DNA of 49,734 nt from an uncultured Eubacteriales bacterium (lineage in GTDB: Bacteria; Bacillota; Clostridia; Christensenellales; CAG-138). The translations under genes were made by a program, and so were the position numbers. The notes under the pieces are model-generated. The model did no database searches. It was not told the origin of the DNA and worked only from the letters and a program-made list of their open reading frames with translations. Positions 8,972 to 17,041 of this stretch are shown here, one piece after another. The stretch spans positions 1-49,734 of the forward strand of contig CADBYI010000032.1 in assembly GCA_902798825.1 (NCBI GenBank). The letters run 5' to 3'. Within the stretch, counting starts at the first letter, position 1. Each line of letters begins with the position of its first letter.

Positions 8972-9156
8972 CTGTCAGCAAAGGATGGCAGAAACGGCGT
9001 TCTTTGCCCCGAAGCTGTACAAAGGTACCGCGAGAGGGCAAAAACGCCGTTAATTTGCGACATCTCTATTCAAAAGAAATGGCGATTTACGCCATTTCCT
9101 CCTACCAGTGATTTCAATTATACTTGTCGCAAATGGTCTGCCGCCTTTTTCGACAG
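8972..9156. repeat. Structured intergenic repeat element, copy 1
   Basis: A 185-bp non-coding element with imperfect terminal inverted repeats (CTGTCAGCAAAGG at the left; CCTTTTTCGACAG at the right). Its first 92 bases match copy 2 (36882-36973) with five differences by my count, and its last roughly 33 bases match the end of copy 2 with few differences. Inside are nested stems: AACGGCGTT with AACGCCGTT around TTTGCCC with GGGCAAA, and TTTGCGACA with TGTCGCAAA. Copy 1 carries an extra hairpin, GAAATGGCG with CGCCATTTC, that copy 2 lacks. No open reading frame of note lies inside. It could be a miniature mobile element or a structured RNA. Confidence 0.75.
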
Positions 9157-9161
9157 TCTGT

Positions 9162-9188
9162 CCGCTCCCAATTGGGAGCGGATTTTTT
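9162..9188 (+). terminator. Palindrome copy 2 with T-run, terminator-like
   Basis: The same 20-bp palindrome as at 8916-8935 is here followed by ATTTTTTAC, which makes a convincing intrinsic terminator on the plus strand. It ends the transcript coming from the importer operon or the repeat element, about 32 bases before the glycosyltransferase start. Confidence 0.75.
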
Positions 9189-9219
9189 ACAGAGTAAATT
9201 CAGACAGGTCCGGTATCCT

Positions 9220-10716
9220 ATGCTCATGATGGAAAAGATTCATGATGTGCAACAGAAAAGGACCCGGTGGTGGCTGCTGATATGGTCCATGGTCTGCGGG
9301 GCAGCGATGTTGCTGATCTGCTCCAAGAGCTCGCCCCTCTATCCCATGAACGACTGGGTGGACGTGCAGTGCTTCTTCACCGTGGGCCGAAGCATCGTCC
9401 GGGGAAAGATGCCCTATCTCGACCTGTACGAGCAGAAGGGACCGGTGCTCTATCTGTTCTTTGCCCTGGGGGCCCTGCTTTCCGGCGACAGCTTTGGGGG
9501 CGTGTTCCTGCTGGAGGTGGTCTGCTTCGGCCTGTTCCTGTACGAAAGCGTGCAGATCGTCGCCCTATGGATCAAGAAGGTCCCGCGGGTTCTGTTTCTG
9601 CTGCCGCCTGTGCTGGCCCTGAGTATCGGGATCAGCCCGGCCTTCTCCCACGGCACCAGCGCGGAGGAGCTGTTTTTGCCCGCCATGGCCCTGTTCCTCC
9701 GGCTGGGGCTCACCGCCCTGGAGGAGGATCGGCCCCTTTCCCGGCGGGAAGCCTTTTTGTGCGGCGTGCTGGGGGGCCTTGCCTTATGGGTCAAGTATAC
9801 CTTCTGCGGCATCTTCGTCGGCGGCGCGCTGGGGCTTCTGGTCTGGTACCTGGCCACGAAAAAGGGAAGGCATCTGCCCGGAGCCCTGTTCTATGCCGTC
9901 CTGGGGGCGGCCGCCGTCACGGCGCCGATCCTGCTGTGGTTCTGGCTGCGGGGCGCTCTCCCCTCCCTGTGGGAAGCGTATTTCGTCAACAATCTGACCG
10001 CCTACGCCTCCGGCGGCAGTCCCCGCCACGACCCGCCCTTGGCGGCCCTGGCGAACAACTGGATGTGGTCCCTGCCCGGGGCGGCGGGGTGCCTCTGGCT
10101 GCTCCTGCAAGGGAGAAAACGTTGGGGCCAGGGGCTGTTTGCGGCCTGCGCGGCGGCGGTCTTGGGCCTCTTTACCTATGCCAACGGCCGGACCTATCCC
10201 TATTACGCCCTGATTCTCAGCGCCTTTTGTTCCCTGGGCTGGGCGGCGGCGCTGTGGCCGGTGGAAAAGCTGGTCACGAGGGAAAGCTCCCTCCGTCTCG
10301 CGCCGGTGGCTGTGGCCGCCCTTTTGCTGCTGGGCGGCTGCGGGGCCGCGGCCTATGGGCTTTCGGGCAACGTATATCTGATGCAGTATGAAAAGGAGGA
10401 TATGCCCCAATATCGCTTCGCCGCCATCCTCCAACAGGCGGAGGACCCAACTCTCCTGAATCTGGGTTTCCTGGACGGCGGGTTTTACTTCGCCTCCGGG
10501 GTGGAGCCCAGCGAACGGTTTTTCTGCACCTTCAACCTGTCGCTGCAGGCCCAGGACAAAGAACACGCCGCCGCGATCAAGAGCGGCGACGTGCAGTTCG
10601 TGGTGGTGCGGGGGAAGAAATCCCCCGGCAAAAACTATGTGGCGGTGGACCAGTGCGCCTTCCCCTTCGAGGGGCGAAAATGGACCTATACCCTGTATCA
10701 GCGGATCGATCCCTGA
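9220..10716 (+). CDS. GT-C type membrane glycosyltransferase (family 39 / ArnT-like)
   Basis: A 498-residue polytopic membrane protein with about ten hydrophobic segments. The first helix is followed by an extracytoplasmic loop with acidic residues D45 and D48 (NDWVDVQCFF) and then YEQKGPVLY near residues 70-78. This is the acidic-loop arrangement of GT-C enzymes that use lipid-linked sugar donors (PMT, ArnT and relatives). The C-terminal roughly 100 residues form a soluble domain. The likely role is glycosylation of a cell-surface polymer, lipid or protein; donor and acceptor are unknown. ATGs at 9220, 9226 and 9229 are all possible, and 9220 is chosen because a weak ACAGG site precedes it. 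A longer TTG start at 9124 would run back into the repeat element and is rejected. Confidence 0.75.
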   Translation: MLMMEKIHDVQQKRTRWWLLIWSMVCGAAMLLICSKSSPLYPMNDWVDVQCFFTVGRSIVRGKMPYLDLYEQKGPVLYLFFALGALLSGDSFGGVFLLEVVCFGLFLYESVQIVALWIKKVPRVLFLLPPVLALSIGISPAFSHGTSAEELFLPAMALFLRLGLTALEEDRPLSRREAFLCGVLGGLALWVKYTFCGIFVGGALGLLVWYLATKKGRHLPGALFYAVLGAAAVTAPILLWFWLRGALPSLWEAYFVNNLTAYASGGSPRHDPPLAALANNWMWSLPGAAGCLWLLLQGRKRWGQGLFAACAAAVLGLFTYANGRTYPYYALILSAFCSLGWAAALWPVEKLVTRESSLRLAPVAVAALLLLGGCGAAAYGLSGNVYLMQYEKEDMPQYRFAAILQQAEDPTLLNLGFLDGGFYFASGVEPSERFFCTFNLSLQAQDKEHAAAIKSGDVQFVVVRGKKSPGKNYVAVDQCAFPFEGRKWTYTLYQRIDP

Positions 10717-10737
10717 GGGGCTTTCAGCGGCAGCCCA

Positions 10738-11877
10738 TCAACGGCAGTGGGCCACGATCCCCTTCATGTCATCCATGTGGGCCATCATATCGGAAAACAG
10801 GGCCAGCTGGGCCTGGGCCCGCCGCAGATTCTGCTCCGGATAGTCAATGCGGAAATATTTGTCCCCCACCAGATAATCCATCAGGAACCGGGAGGCCAGC
10901 TCCAGGGTGATCACCGCCGTGCCCACGGGCAGGGACGCGATCTCCGCCTCCGTCAGAATATCCTTGACCTCGCTCATATAGCCCTCGGTATAGGCCCGCA
11001 TAAGGTCCAGATCCAGCTGCATGCCCTCCGGCTGGTCCTCCTGGGCGGTGCAGGCGGCAAAGCGGATGGTGTCGCCGAAATCGTAGCAGGCCAGGCCCGG
11101 CATACAGGTGTCCAGATCGATGATGACCAGGGGGTCCAAAGTGTCCTTGTCGAAAAGGATGTTGTTGGTCTTCGTGTCGTTGTGGGTGACCCGGATGGGG
11201 AGCTCGCCCCGGTCGATCTGCTCGCAGAGGGTGCAGCCGAAGGAACGGTTGGCCCGAATGGTCTCGATCTCCTTCGCCGCGACCTTTGCCCGCCCCATGG
11301 GGTCCTCCGCCACCGCCCGGAAGAAGGCGTCCAGCCGATACCGGGTGTCGTGGAAATGGGGGATGGATTCCATGAGGGAATAGGCGTCGAAATCCTGGAG
11401 CTGGCGCAGGAACTTGCCGAAAGCTTTCCCGCTCATCTTCAGCACGTCCGGATTTCCGCCGGCCGTCTCATAGGAGGTGGAATACTCGATGAAATTATAG
11501 ACCCGCCAGAATTCCACGGAGGGGTCCTGAAAATCCACGTCCCGCTCGTCAGCGGCCACGCCGTCCTTCAGCACCAGATAATTTTTTCGCTCCGCCGTGT
11601 GCCGAAAGTGGAGGCGGCGGCGCTTCTCCATGGCCCGCTCCTGGGACCGGATGTGCTCGGTGATCCGGTCGATGTTGTCCATCATGCCCACCGGGTCCCG
11701 GAAGACATAGGTGTTGACCCGCTGGATCAGCAGCTGATAGATCTCCTTGCCGTCGTAGATGGCCGCGTAATAGGCCTCATTGATGTGGCCGCTGGGGATC
11801 CAGCGATACACCAGGATCTCCCCGGGGATGCGGAACTGGGAACAGATATAGGCCAGTTTCTCCTTGCTTGCGCTCAT
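10738..11877 (-). CDS. Aminoglycoside phosphotransferase-family kinase, NahK-like
   Basis: A 379-residue protein of the APH/choline-kinase fold. The Brenner-type motif is VTHNDTKTNNILF with the catalytic Asp, and the Mg-binding motif is VIIDLDTC, followed by YDFGDTIR. The N-terminal lobe carries the lysine-type nucleotide site. This arrangement is closest to N-acetylhexosamine 1-kinases and related sugar or small-alcohol kinases rather than to true antibiotic-modifying enzymes, but the substrate is not certain. The ATG at 11877 (MSASKEKLAY) lies just after a good promoter, whereas the longer in-frame start at 11994 lies upstream of it. It converges on the glycosyltransferase gene with a 21-base gap. 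Confidence 0.82.
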   Translation of the reverse strand: MSASKEKLAYICSQFRIPGEILVYRWIPSGHINEAYYAAIYDGKEIYQLLIQRVNTYVFRDPVGMMDNIDRITEHIRSQERAMEKRRRLHFRHTAERKNYLVLKDGVAADERDVDFQDPSVEFWRVYNFIEYSTSYETAGGNPDVLKMSGKAFGKFLRQLQDFDAYSLMESIPHFHDTRYRLDAFFRAVAEDPMGRAKVAAKEIETIRANRSFGCTLCEQIDRGELPIRVTHNDTKTNNILFDKDTLDPLVIIDLDTCMPGLACYDFGDTIRFAACTAQEDQPEGMQLDLDLMRAYTEGYMSEVKDILTEAEIASLPVGTAVITLELASRFLMDYLVGDKYFRIDYPEQNLRRAQAQLALFSDMMAHMDDMKGIVAHCR

Positions 11878-11911
11878 GGGCAATGTCTCGATCCCTTTGT
11901 ATGATATGGGA

Positions 11912-11940
11912 AGTATATCGTATTCCCGAGAAAAATGCAA
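11912..11940 (-). promoter_or_regulatory. Sigma-A promoter for the NahK-like kinase
   Basis: Read on the minus strand, TTGCAT and TATACT are separated by 17 bases, about 35 bases upstream of the chosen ATG at 11877. Confidence 0.75.
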
Positions 11941-11967
11941 TATGAGGGGAGGCATTGAACCGCCACT

Positions 11968-12007
11968 CCAAAAGGGGACAGGGCCCGCCGACACCCAAAT
12001 CGGCGGG
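11968..12007 (-). terminator. Terminator at the end of the tct operon
   Basis: On the minus strand, CCCGCCGA pairs with TCGGCGGG around an 8-base loop, and the sequence CCTGTCCCCTTTTGG follows. It lies about 45 bases after the RraA-like stop codon and closes the leftward operon. The T-run is short, so termination may be partial. Confidence 0.6.
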
Positions 12008-12052
12008 TCCTGCCCGTTGTCCTCGTCTCTGTATCAGGAGAGTAAGGTTGGT

Positions 12053-12778
12053 TTACAGCTTATAGGTCTCGGTGTAGGCGGCGTCCACGAACTCGGGAGC
12101 CCGGCCCTCGAACCGCTTGGCGGTGGTGGCCAGATGCTTGGCGGCGTAGGCGTCGAGGTCGGCTTCCATGAGCTCGAAGGTCTTGTCCTCGCTGGCCTTC
12201 TTCTTCTGAGCCACCTCGGCCACCGCTTCGGCGTCCTGCCGACGGATGACCACGATGCCGTCCAGATCGCCCACCAGGATGTCGCCGGGGAAGACCACCT
12301 GACCGCCGCAGGCGATGGGGGTGTTCACCTCACCGGGGCCGAACTTGAAGGGGCCCTGGGGCGTGACGCCCTTGGCGTAGATGGGCATGTCCAGGTTCTG
12401 AATGCCGTCCCAATCCCGAAGACAGCCGTCCACCACGATGCCGGCCAGGCCCTTCTTGCTGGCAAAGCGCATCATGATCTCGCCGGCCAAGGACCGGTTG
12501 CAGCCGCTGCCGCCGTCCACCACGATGATGTCGCCGGGCTGGGCCATGTCGAGGGCCTGATGGAAGAACAGGTTGTCGCCGATGGGGGCCTTGACGGTGA
12601 TGGCCGTGCCCAGCAGGGGCTTGGCCTTCTCGGGGTTCAGCAGGCGGATGTAGTCGTGCATGCAGAAGAGCCGGTTCATCTCGTCGTTGATGTTGCTGGA
12701 AGGGAGCCCCGCGAAGCGCTCCACCAGCTCACGGGAGGGCCGCTCCACCTTGGTAAACACGCGATTGCCGATAGTCAT
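12053..12778 (-). CDS. RraA / HMG-aldolase family protein
   Basis: A 241-residue protein of the RraA fold, which includes class II 4-hydroxy-4-methyl-2-oxoglutarate / 4-carboxy-4-hydroxy-2-oxoadipate aldolases and oxaloacetate decarboxylases. The family's active-site pattern is visible: the glycine-rich GDIIVVDGG near residues 82-90, G99-E100 (LAGEIMMRFA), and then R121-D122 (VVDGCLRD), the Arg-Asp pair that binds substrate and divalent metal. That residue set favours an aldolase or decarboxylase role over the RNase E inhibitor function of E. coli RraA. It is the last gene of the tct operon and starts 28 bases after the dehydrogenase stop. The start ATG at 12778 has GGAGG 11 bases upstream; the TTG at 12796 lies upstream of that site and is rejected. 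Confidence 0.82.
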   Translation of the reverse strand: MTIGNRVFTKVERPSRELVERFAGLPSSNINDEMNRLFCMHDYIRLLNPEKAKPLLGTAITVKAPIGDNLFFHQALDMAQPGDIIVVDGGSGCNRSLAGEIMMRFASKKGLAGIVVDGCLRDWDGIQNLDMPIYAKGVTPQGPFKFGPGEVNTPIACGGQVVFPGDILVGDLDGIVVIRRQDAEAVAEVAQKKKASEDKTFELMEADLDAYAAKHLATTAKRFEGRAPEFVDAAYTETYKL

Positions 12779-12805
12779 ATCTTCTTTATCCTCCAATGGT
12801 TTAGT

Positions 12806-13777
12806 TTATTTCAGGAATTCCCGGTTGACGATGCAGCGCATGGCCGCGTCCTTTGTGGCGTCATAGGCGGCGATGTCCTCCATGCAGATGGCCGCCATGT
12901 TGATGTCGTTGTCCACGGTGTTGCCGCCGCAGTGGGGGGTGGTGACCACGTTATCCATGGCCAGCAGAGGCGAATCCTGGCTCAGGGGCTCGCTGGCGTA
13001 GGTGTCCAGGCCCGCCCCGGCGATGGTCCCGTTCTGCAGGGCCTCGATCAGGTCCGGCTCGTTGATGATGCCGCCCCGGGCCGTGTTGATGACGAAGGCG
13101 GAGGGCTTCATGAGGGAGAGCTTCTCCTTGTCGATCATGCCGGCGGTGCTGTCCAGCAGGGGCACGTGGATGCTCAGGATGTCGGCCTGCCGCAGCAGCT
13201 CGTCGAGCGATACATAGGTGACGCCCAGGGCCGCTTCCTGTTCCGCGGAGAGGCGGAACACGTCGTAGTAAAGCACGGGGCAGTCGAAGCCGCCGCGGAC
13301 GATGGCGGCCACCTTCTTGGCGATGTTGCCGATGCCCAGCAGACCCACGGTCCGGCCGTGAAGCAGGAAGGACCTGCCGGCGTAGTCGTTCCGGGACCAG
13401 TCGCCCTTCTTGAGCCGCTCGGCCATGGGCTGGATGTTCCGAAGGACCGCCATCATCAGGGCCACGGTGAGCTCCGCCACGGGCATGGCGTTGCCGCCCA
13501 CGCAGATGGCCACGGGGATGCCGTGAGCTCCGGCGGCCTTCACGTCGATCTTGTCGTAGCCGGCGCCCCACTTGTGGATCAGCTTGGTGTTTCGGGCGGC
13601 GGCCACCACCTCCTCGTTCACCACGGCGCCACGGTTGACGATATAATCCGCCGCCGCCAGGTCCGCCGCTTCGGTGTCCTTGGAGATTTGGTAGACCTCG
13701 AAACCCTCGGGGCACTTCTTTTGCAGGCAGTCCACCATGTTGGGGCTGAAACTTCCGTGCAAAGCAATCTTTTTCAT
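12806..13777 (-). CDS. D-isomer-specific 2-hydroxyacid dehydrogenase
   Basis: A 323-residue NAD-dependent dehydrogenase that interconverts a 2-hydroxyacid and a 2-oxoacid (a phosphoglycerate, glycerate or hydroxypyruvate type substrate is possible). The Rossmann motif GLLGIGNIA lies at residues 145-153, and an Asp at the end of the second strand (YYD, residue 172) favours NAD over NADP. The catalytic triad is visible as R234 (NTARGG), E263 (ASEP) and H282 (PHCGGNT). It sits between tctA and the RraA-like aldolase, 19 bases after tctA, with AAGGAG nine bases before the ATG. The gene order suggests that it processes the acid imported by TctCBA. Confidence 0.88.
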   Translation of the reverse strand: MKKIALHGSFSPNMVDCLQKKCPEGFEVYQISKDTEAADLAAADYIVNRGAVVNEEVVAAARNTKLIHKWGAGYDKIDVKAAGAHGIPVAICVGGNAMPVAELTVALMMAVLRNIQPMAERLKKGDWSRNDYAGRSFLLHGRTVGLLGIGNIAKKVAAIVRGGFDCPVLYYDVFRLSAEQEAALGVTYVSLDELLRQADILSIHVPLLDSTAGMIDKEKLSLMKPSAFVINTARGGIINEPDLIEALQNGTIAGAGLDTYASEPLSQDSPLLAMDNVVTTPHCGGNTVDNDINMAAICMEDIAAYDATKDAAMRCIVNREFLK

Positions 13778-13796
13778 GTATCCTTCTCCTTTTCGG

Positions 13797-15326
13797 TTAC
13801 TTTTCCAAGGCGCTGGACTTGGCCTTCTTGCTGACCGCGTTCATGATGATGGGGGACAGGAAGGAAACGAGCACCAGCAGGAACAGCACGATGGCGATGG
13901 GCCGGCCAATGAAGTATTTGAACAGGCCGCCCTTGGCGCCGGCCAGGATCAGCGTCCTGCGCCAGTTGTTTTCGCAGATATCGCTGAGCACCATGCCCAA
14001 TATCAGGGGCGGGGCCGCGAAGCCGCAGCGCTTGAGGACGAAGCCGATGAGGCCGAAGACCAGCATGACCAGCACGTCGAACATGTTGTTGCGGATGGCG
14101 AAGGTGCCGATGCAGCACAGGCACACGATGACCGGTCCCAGCAGGCCCATGGGGGCGGAGCTGACGCGGGCGATGTACCGGGCGGCGAACAGGCCAATGA
14201 GGCCCATGAGGATGTTGGCGATCAAAAAGCCCACCATGATGCCGTAGGTGGTCGGCGCGTTCTTGGTGAACATGGAGGCGCCGGGGGTCAGGCCGTGGAT
14301 CATGAGGCCGCCCATGAGGATGGCCGCCACGGAGCTGCCGGGAAGGCCCAGGGTGATGAGGGGGATCAGGGCACCGCCGGTGGCCGCGTTGTTGCCGGCT
14401 TCACAGGAGGCCACGCCGTCCATGGCGCCATGGCCGAATTTTTCAGGATGCTTGGAGAAGCGCTTGCCCAGGGAGTAGCAGATCCAGCTGGACACGCCGG
14501 CGCCGGCCGCGGGGACGATGCCCACGATGGTGCCCACCAGGGAGCTGCGGATCTGGGAGGGGATCAGGGTCTTGGTCTCCTTCCAGGGGGGCAGGACCCG
14601 GCTGTGCTTGAGATTCTCCTCGTCCTCTATGACCGATCCTGTCTTGCCGTGGTGTACGTCGTACGCCAGGCTCATGACCTGGGCCACGGAGAAGAGGCCG
14701 ATCAGGGCGGGGACGAAGTTGATGCCGTCCTCCAGGTTGATGTTGCCCATGGTCATCCGGGGCACACCGGCCAGGGCGTCCAGACCCACGCAGCCCAGGA
14801 GCAGGCCCAGCACGCCGGAGAACAGGCCCTTGACGATGTTTTCACCGGCAAGGGAGGCGATGACCGTCAAACCGAAGACCGCCAGCAGGAAGTATTCCAG
14901 GACGGAGAATTTCAGGGAGAACTTGCCCAGGGCAGGGGCCACGAACAGCATGATGATGGCGCTGACGGTGCCGCCGATGGCGGAGCTCACGGTGGCCACG
15001 CCCATGGCCTCCATGCCGCGGCCCTGCTTGGTCAGCTGGAAGCCGTCGATGGCGGTGGCCGCCGAGGCGGGGGTGCCGGGGGTGTGGCAAAGAATGGCGG
15101 TGATGGAACCGCCGTAGATGGCGGAGGTGTACATGGCGGTCAGCATGACCAAAGCGGCGGTGCCGTTCATGCCGTAGGTCAGGGGGATCAGCAGGGACAC
15201 GCCCATGGCGGCGGAGAAGCCGGGCAGGGCACCCACGATCATGCCGCCTGCGGTGCCGATGAGCAGCGCCAGCAGCACGTCCCAGCTGGCCAGCTGCGCA
15301 AAGCCGAGCAAAATGTTTTGAAGCAT
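13797..15326 (-). CDS. tctA: Tripartite tricarboxylate transporter, large membrane subunit TctA
   Basis: A 509-residue polytopic membrane protein, the channel-forming subunit of a secondary, ion-coupled TTT transporter. The N-terminal hydrophobic hairpin with the glycine-rich GALPGFSAAMG motif and the following YGGSITAILCHTPG segment are conserved TctA signatures. A second, related GIVPAAGAGVSSW motif in the middle reflects the internal repeat of the family. About 10-12 hydrophobic segments are seen. It follows tctB by 22 bases. Family members import citrate, other tri- and dicarboxylates or aromatic acids. The actual substrate is set by the binding protein and is not known. Confidence 0.93.
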   Translation of the reverse strand: MLQNILLGFAQLASWDVLLALLIGTAGGMIVGALPGFSAAMGVSLLIPLTYGMNGTAALVMLTAMYTSAIYGGSITAILCHTPGTPASAATAIDGFQLTKQGRGMEAMGVATVSSAIGGTVSAIIMLFVAPALGKFSLKFSVLEYFLLAVFGLTVIASLAGENIVKGLFSGVLGLLLGCVGLDALAGVPRMTMGNINLEDGINFVPALIGLFSVAQVMSLAYDVHHGKTGSVIEDEENLKHSRVLPPWKETKTLIPSQIRSSLVGTIVGIVPAAGAGVSSWICYSLGKRFSKHPEKFGHGAMDGVASCEAGNNAATGGALIPLITLGLPGSSVAAILMGGLMIHGLTPGASMFTKNAPTTYGIMVGFLIANILMGLIGLFAARYIARVSSAPMGLLGPVIVCLCCIGTFAIRNNMFDVLVMLVFGLIGFVLKRCGFAAPPLILGMVLSDICENNWRRTLILAGAKGGLFKYFIGRPIAIVLFLLVLVSFLSPIIMNAVSKKAKSSALEK

Positions 15327-15348
15327 GGTTTTCTCTCCTTTACTGCGA

Positions 15349-15819
15349 TCAGAACAGCCGGCCCAGCAGACCGAAGCCGTCGATGTTCACGCCCAGCATC
15401 CTGACGAACACGAAATACATGATCACCAGGTACACCACGTCGATGATGAGCATGGTCTTCCAGTCCTTCCGCTTCATGAACAGCATCATGACGATCATCA
15501 TGACGGCGGTGGCCACAAAGTATCCGGTCACGTAGAACAGCAGCACATATCCGGCCACGATCAGCCAGAAGATGAAGGGGATCTTGACGGCGTCCAGGGT
15601 GAAGGCCTTCTTTTCGCCCTTGCGCTCCTCGGCGGGCAGCTTGCTCTTCCTGAGACCGCCCACGAAGATGACGACAGAGAGCACGGCCAGTATGGCGTCC
15701 AGCAGCAGGGGCATGGCGCCGGCGCCGCCGGGCAGACCGTGGTTCATAAAGAAGATCACAACACACAGAGCAGCGCAGGCGATCCCGATATATACGTCTT
15801 GATGGATGTCTTTTTTCAT
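15349..15819 (-). CDS. tctB: Tripartite tricarboxylate transporter, small membrane subunit TctB
   Basis: A 156-residue membrane protein with four hydrophobic segments and a polar loop of about 20 residues (LRKSKLPAEERKGEKKAF) in the middle, the usual layout of TctB. It forms the membrane complex with TctA and is needed for transport, but its detailed role is poorly known. It lies between tctC and tctA in the standard C-B-A order. The start ATG (MKKDIHQDVY) is preceded by GGAAGGAGT. Confidence 0.85.
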   Translation of the reverse strand: MKKDIHQDVYIGIACAALCVVIFFMNHGLPGGAGAMPLLLDAILAVLSVVIFVGGLRKSKLPAEERKGEKKAFTLDAVKIPFIFWLIVAGYVLLFYVTGYFVATAVMMIVMMLFMKRKDWKTMLIIDVVYLVIMYFVFVRMLGVNIDGFGLLGRLF

Positions 15820-15851
15820 CGCGACTGACTCCTTCCAAAGGTCTTAATGAG

Positions 15852-15879
15852 GGAGCGCCGGAGAAGTATCCGGCGCTCC
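15852..15879 (-). promoter_or_regulatory. Intercistronic hairpin between tctC and tctB
   Basis: GGAGCGCCGGA pairs perfectly over 11 bp with TCCGGCGCTCC around a 6-base loop. No T-run follows on the minus strand, so it probably stabilises tctC mRNA or causes partial attenuation. It mirrors the hairpin after the binding-protein gene at 5293-5323. Confidence 0.7.
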
Positions 15880-15893
15880 GGTGGTTGTCTGTC

Positions 15894-16931
15894 TTATTTG
15901 GCGACGCCCCAGATATCGAGGCGGGAATCCAGCTGGCTGTTCAGCAGGTCCTTGTACTCCTGGCCGGTGTAGAGCTCCAACTGGGCGCCCATGGCGGCCA
16001 TCTGTTTCTTGTAGTTCTCGTTGTCGAAGGCCTTGGTCAGGGCTTCGATCATCCGATCCACGATCTTCTGGTCCACGCCCTTCATGTAGGCATAGCCGCG
16101 GGCGGAGAAGGACACGTAGTCGTCCACGCCGGTCTCGGCGGAGGTGGGCACGTCGGGCAGGTAGCCGCTGCGCTCGGGGGCGAAGATGACGATGGGCTTG
16201 TAGCCGTTCTCGGCGGCATCCATCACGTCGCCCACGTTGGCAGAGAGGATGTCGGTCTCACCGGCAAGGAACATGGTGGTGGCGTCGCTGGCGCCATCCA
16301 CGGGGATGACGGTGATCTGGCAGCCGTGCTTGACTTCCAGCATCTTGGCCACGGTGCCATCGCCGGAGGTGATGTTGTTGGTGGCGGCCGCGAAGATCAC
16401 GTTGTTGTTCTTGGCGTACTCCACGAAGGAGGCGTAATCGCTGAAGCGGGTCTCATCGTTGCGGATGCAGAGGACCTGGTAGTCGATGACGTGGTTGGCC
16501 AGCAGTTCGAAATCGTCGATGGTGTACTGACGGGGGTTGGTCTCGTCATAGTGGCCGTAGAGGGCGGACAGGTTCACGAGGGCGAAGGTGTAGCCGTCCT
16601 TGTCGGTGGTCTGCAGCAGCTGGTTCCAGGCGAGCCAGGAGCCGCTGCCCGGGACGTTCTCCACGACGACGGGCTGGCCCAGCTCCTCGCGGAGGGCTTC
16701 CGCCAGATACCGGCAGCCCAGGTCGGAGGAACCGCCCGCACTGTAGCCGCACAGCAGGGTGATGGGCTTGGTGGGGAAGTCGCCGGAGGAGGCCGTGGTG
16801 GTCTCGGTCTTGGCTTCGGTGGTTTCCGTCTTGGTTTCGGTGGCGGGTGCGGCGGGCTCGGCAGTCTTGGTGCAGGCGACGAGGGCCAGCAGCATCACGA
16901 GGGCGAGAGCGAGAGAGACGAGTTTCTTCAT
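15894..16931 (-). CDS. tctC: Tripartite tricarboxylate transporter substrate-binding lipoprotein TctC
   Basis: A 345-residue lipoprotein. The signal peptide ends in a lipobox (LALVAC) with C20 as the lipidation site, followed by a Thr/Glu/Lys/Ala-rich linker to about residue 50. The mature part has TctC/Bug features: FPTKPITLLCGYSAGGSSD near the ligand loop, the VVVENVPGSGSW segment, and a C-terminal LDSRLDIWGV end. It binds a carboxylate outside the membrane and hands it to TctAB. It is the first gene of the operon, with AAAGGAAAGGG upstream, and is read divergently from a LysR gene 208 bases away. The usual acidic-ligand pocket cannot be assigned to a given acid from the sequence. Confidence 0.9.
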   Translation of the reverse strand: MKKLVSLALALVMLLALVACTKTAEPAAPATETKTETTEAKTETTTASSGDFPTKPITLLCGYSAGGSSDLGCRYLAEALREELGQPVVVENVPGSGSWLAWNQLLQTTDKDGYTFALVNLSALYGHYDETNPRQYTIDDFELLANHVIDYQVLCIRNDETRFSDYASFVEYAKNNNVIFAAATNNITSGDGTVAKMLEVKHGCQITVIPVDGASDATTMFLAGETDILSANVGDVMDAAENGYKPIVIFAPERSGYLPDVPTSAETGVDDYVSFSARGYAYMKGVDQKIVDRMIEALTKAFDNENYKKQMAAMGAQLELYTGQEYKDLLNSQLDSRLDIWGVAK

Positions 16932-17041
16932 GATTGTTTCCCTTTCCTTTTTTTATTTTTGAAGGCATCCCTTCAATGCTTGATGAAAATGTATTGGATC
17001 GGGGGTCCGTCGTGAAAGTTCAGTTGAGAAGTGAAGAAAGG

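Noticed and set aside
9124..9219. Longer TTG-start form of the glycosyltransferase
   Set aside because: The extra 32 codons would be encoded by the repeat element and the terminator palindrome and have no ribosome site.
10738..11877. APH-family protein as an antibiotic resistance enzyme
   Set aside because: The motif context (VTHNDTKTNNILF, YDFGDTIR) and length fit sugar or N-acetylhexosamine kinases. Nothing nearby suggests resistance or mobility.
11864..15404. Plus-strand frames of 555 and 656 codons across the tct region
   Set aside because: Both are opposite tctA, the dehydrogenase and the RraA-like gene, and are rich in His, Gly and Asp from reverse-complement codons. The minus-strand genes have full family motifs.
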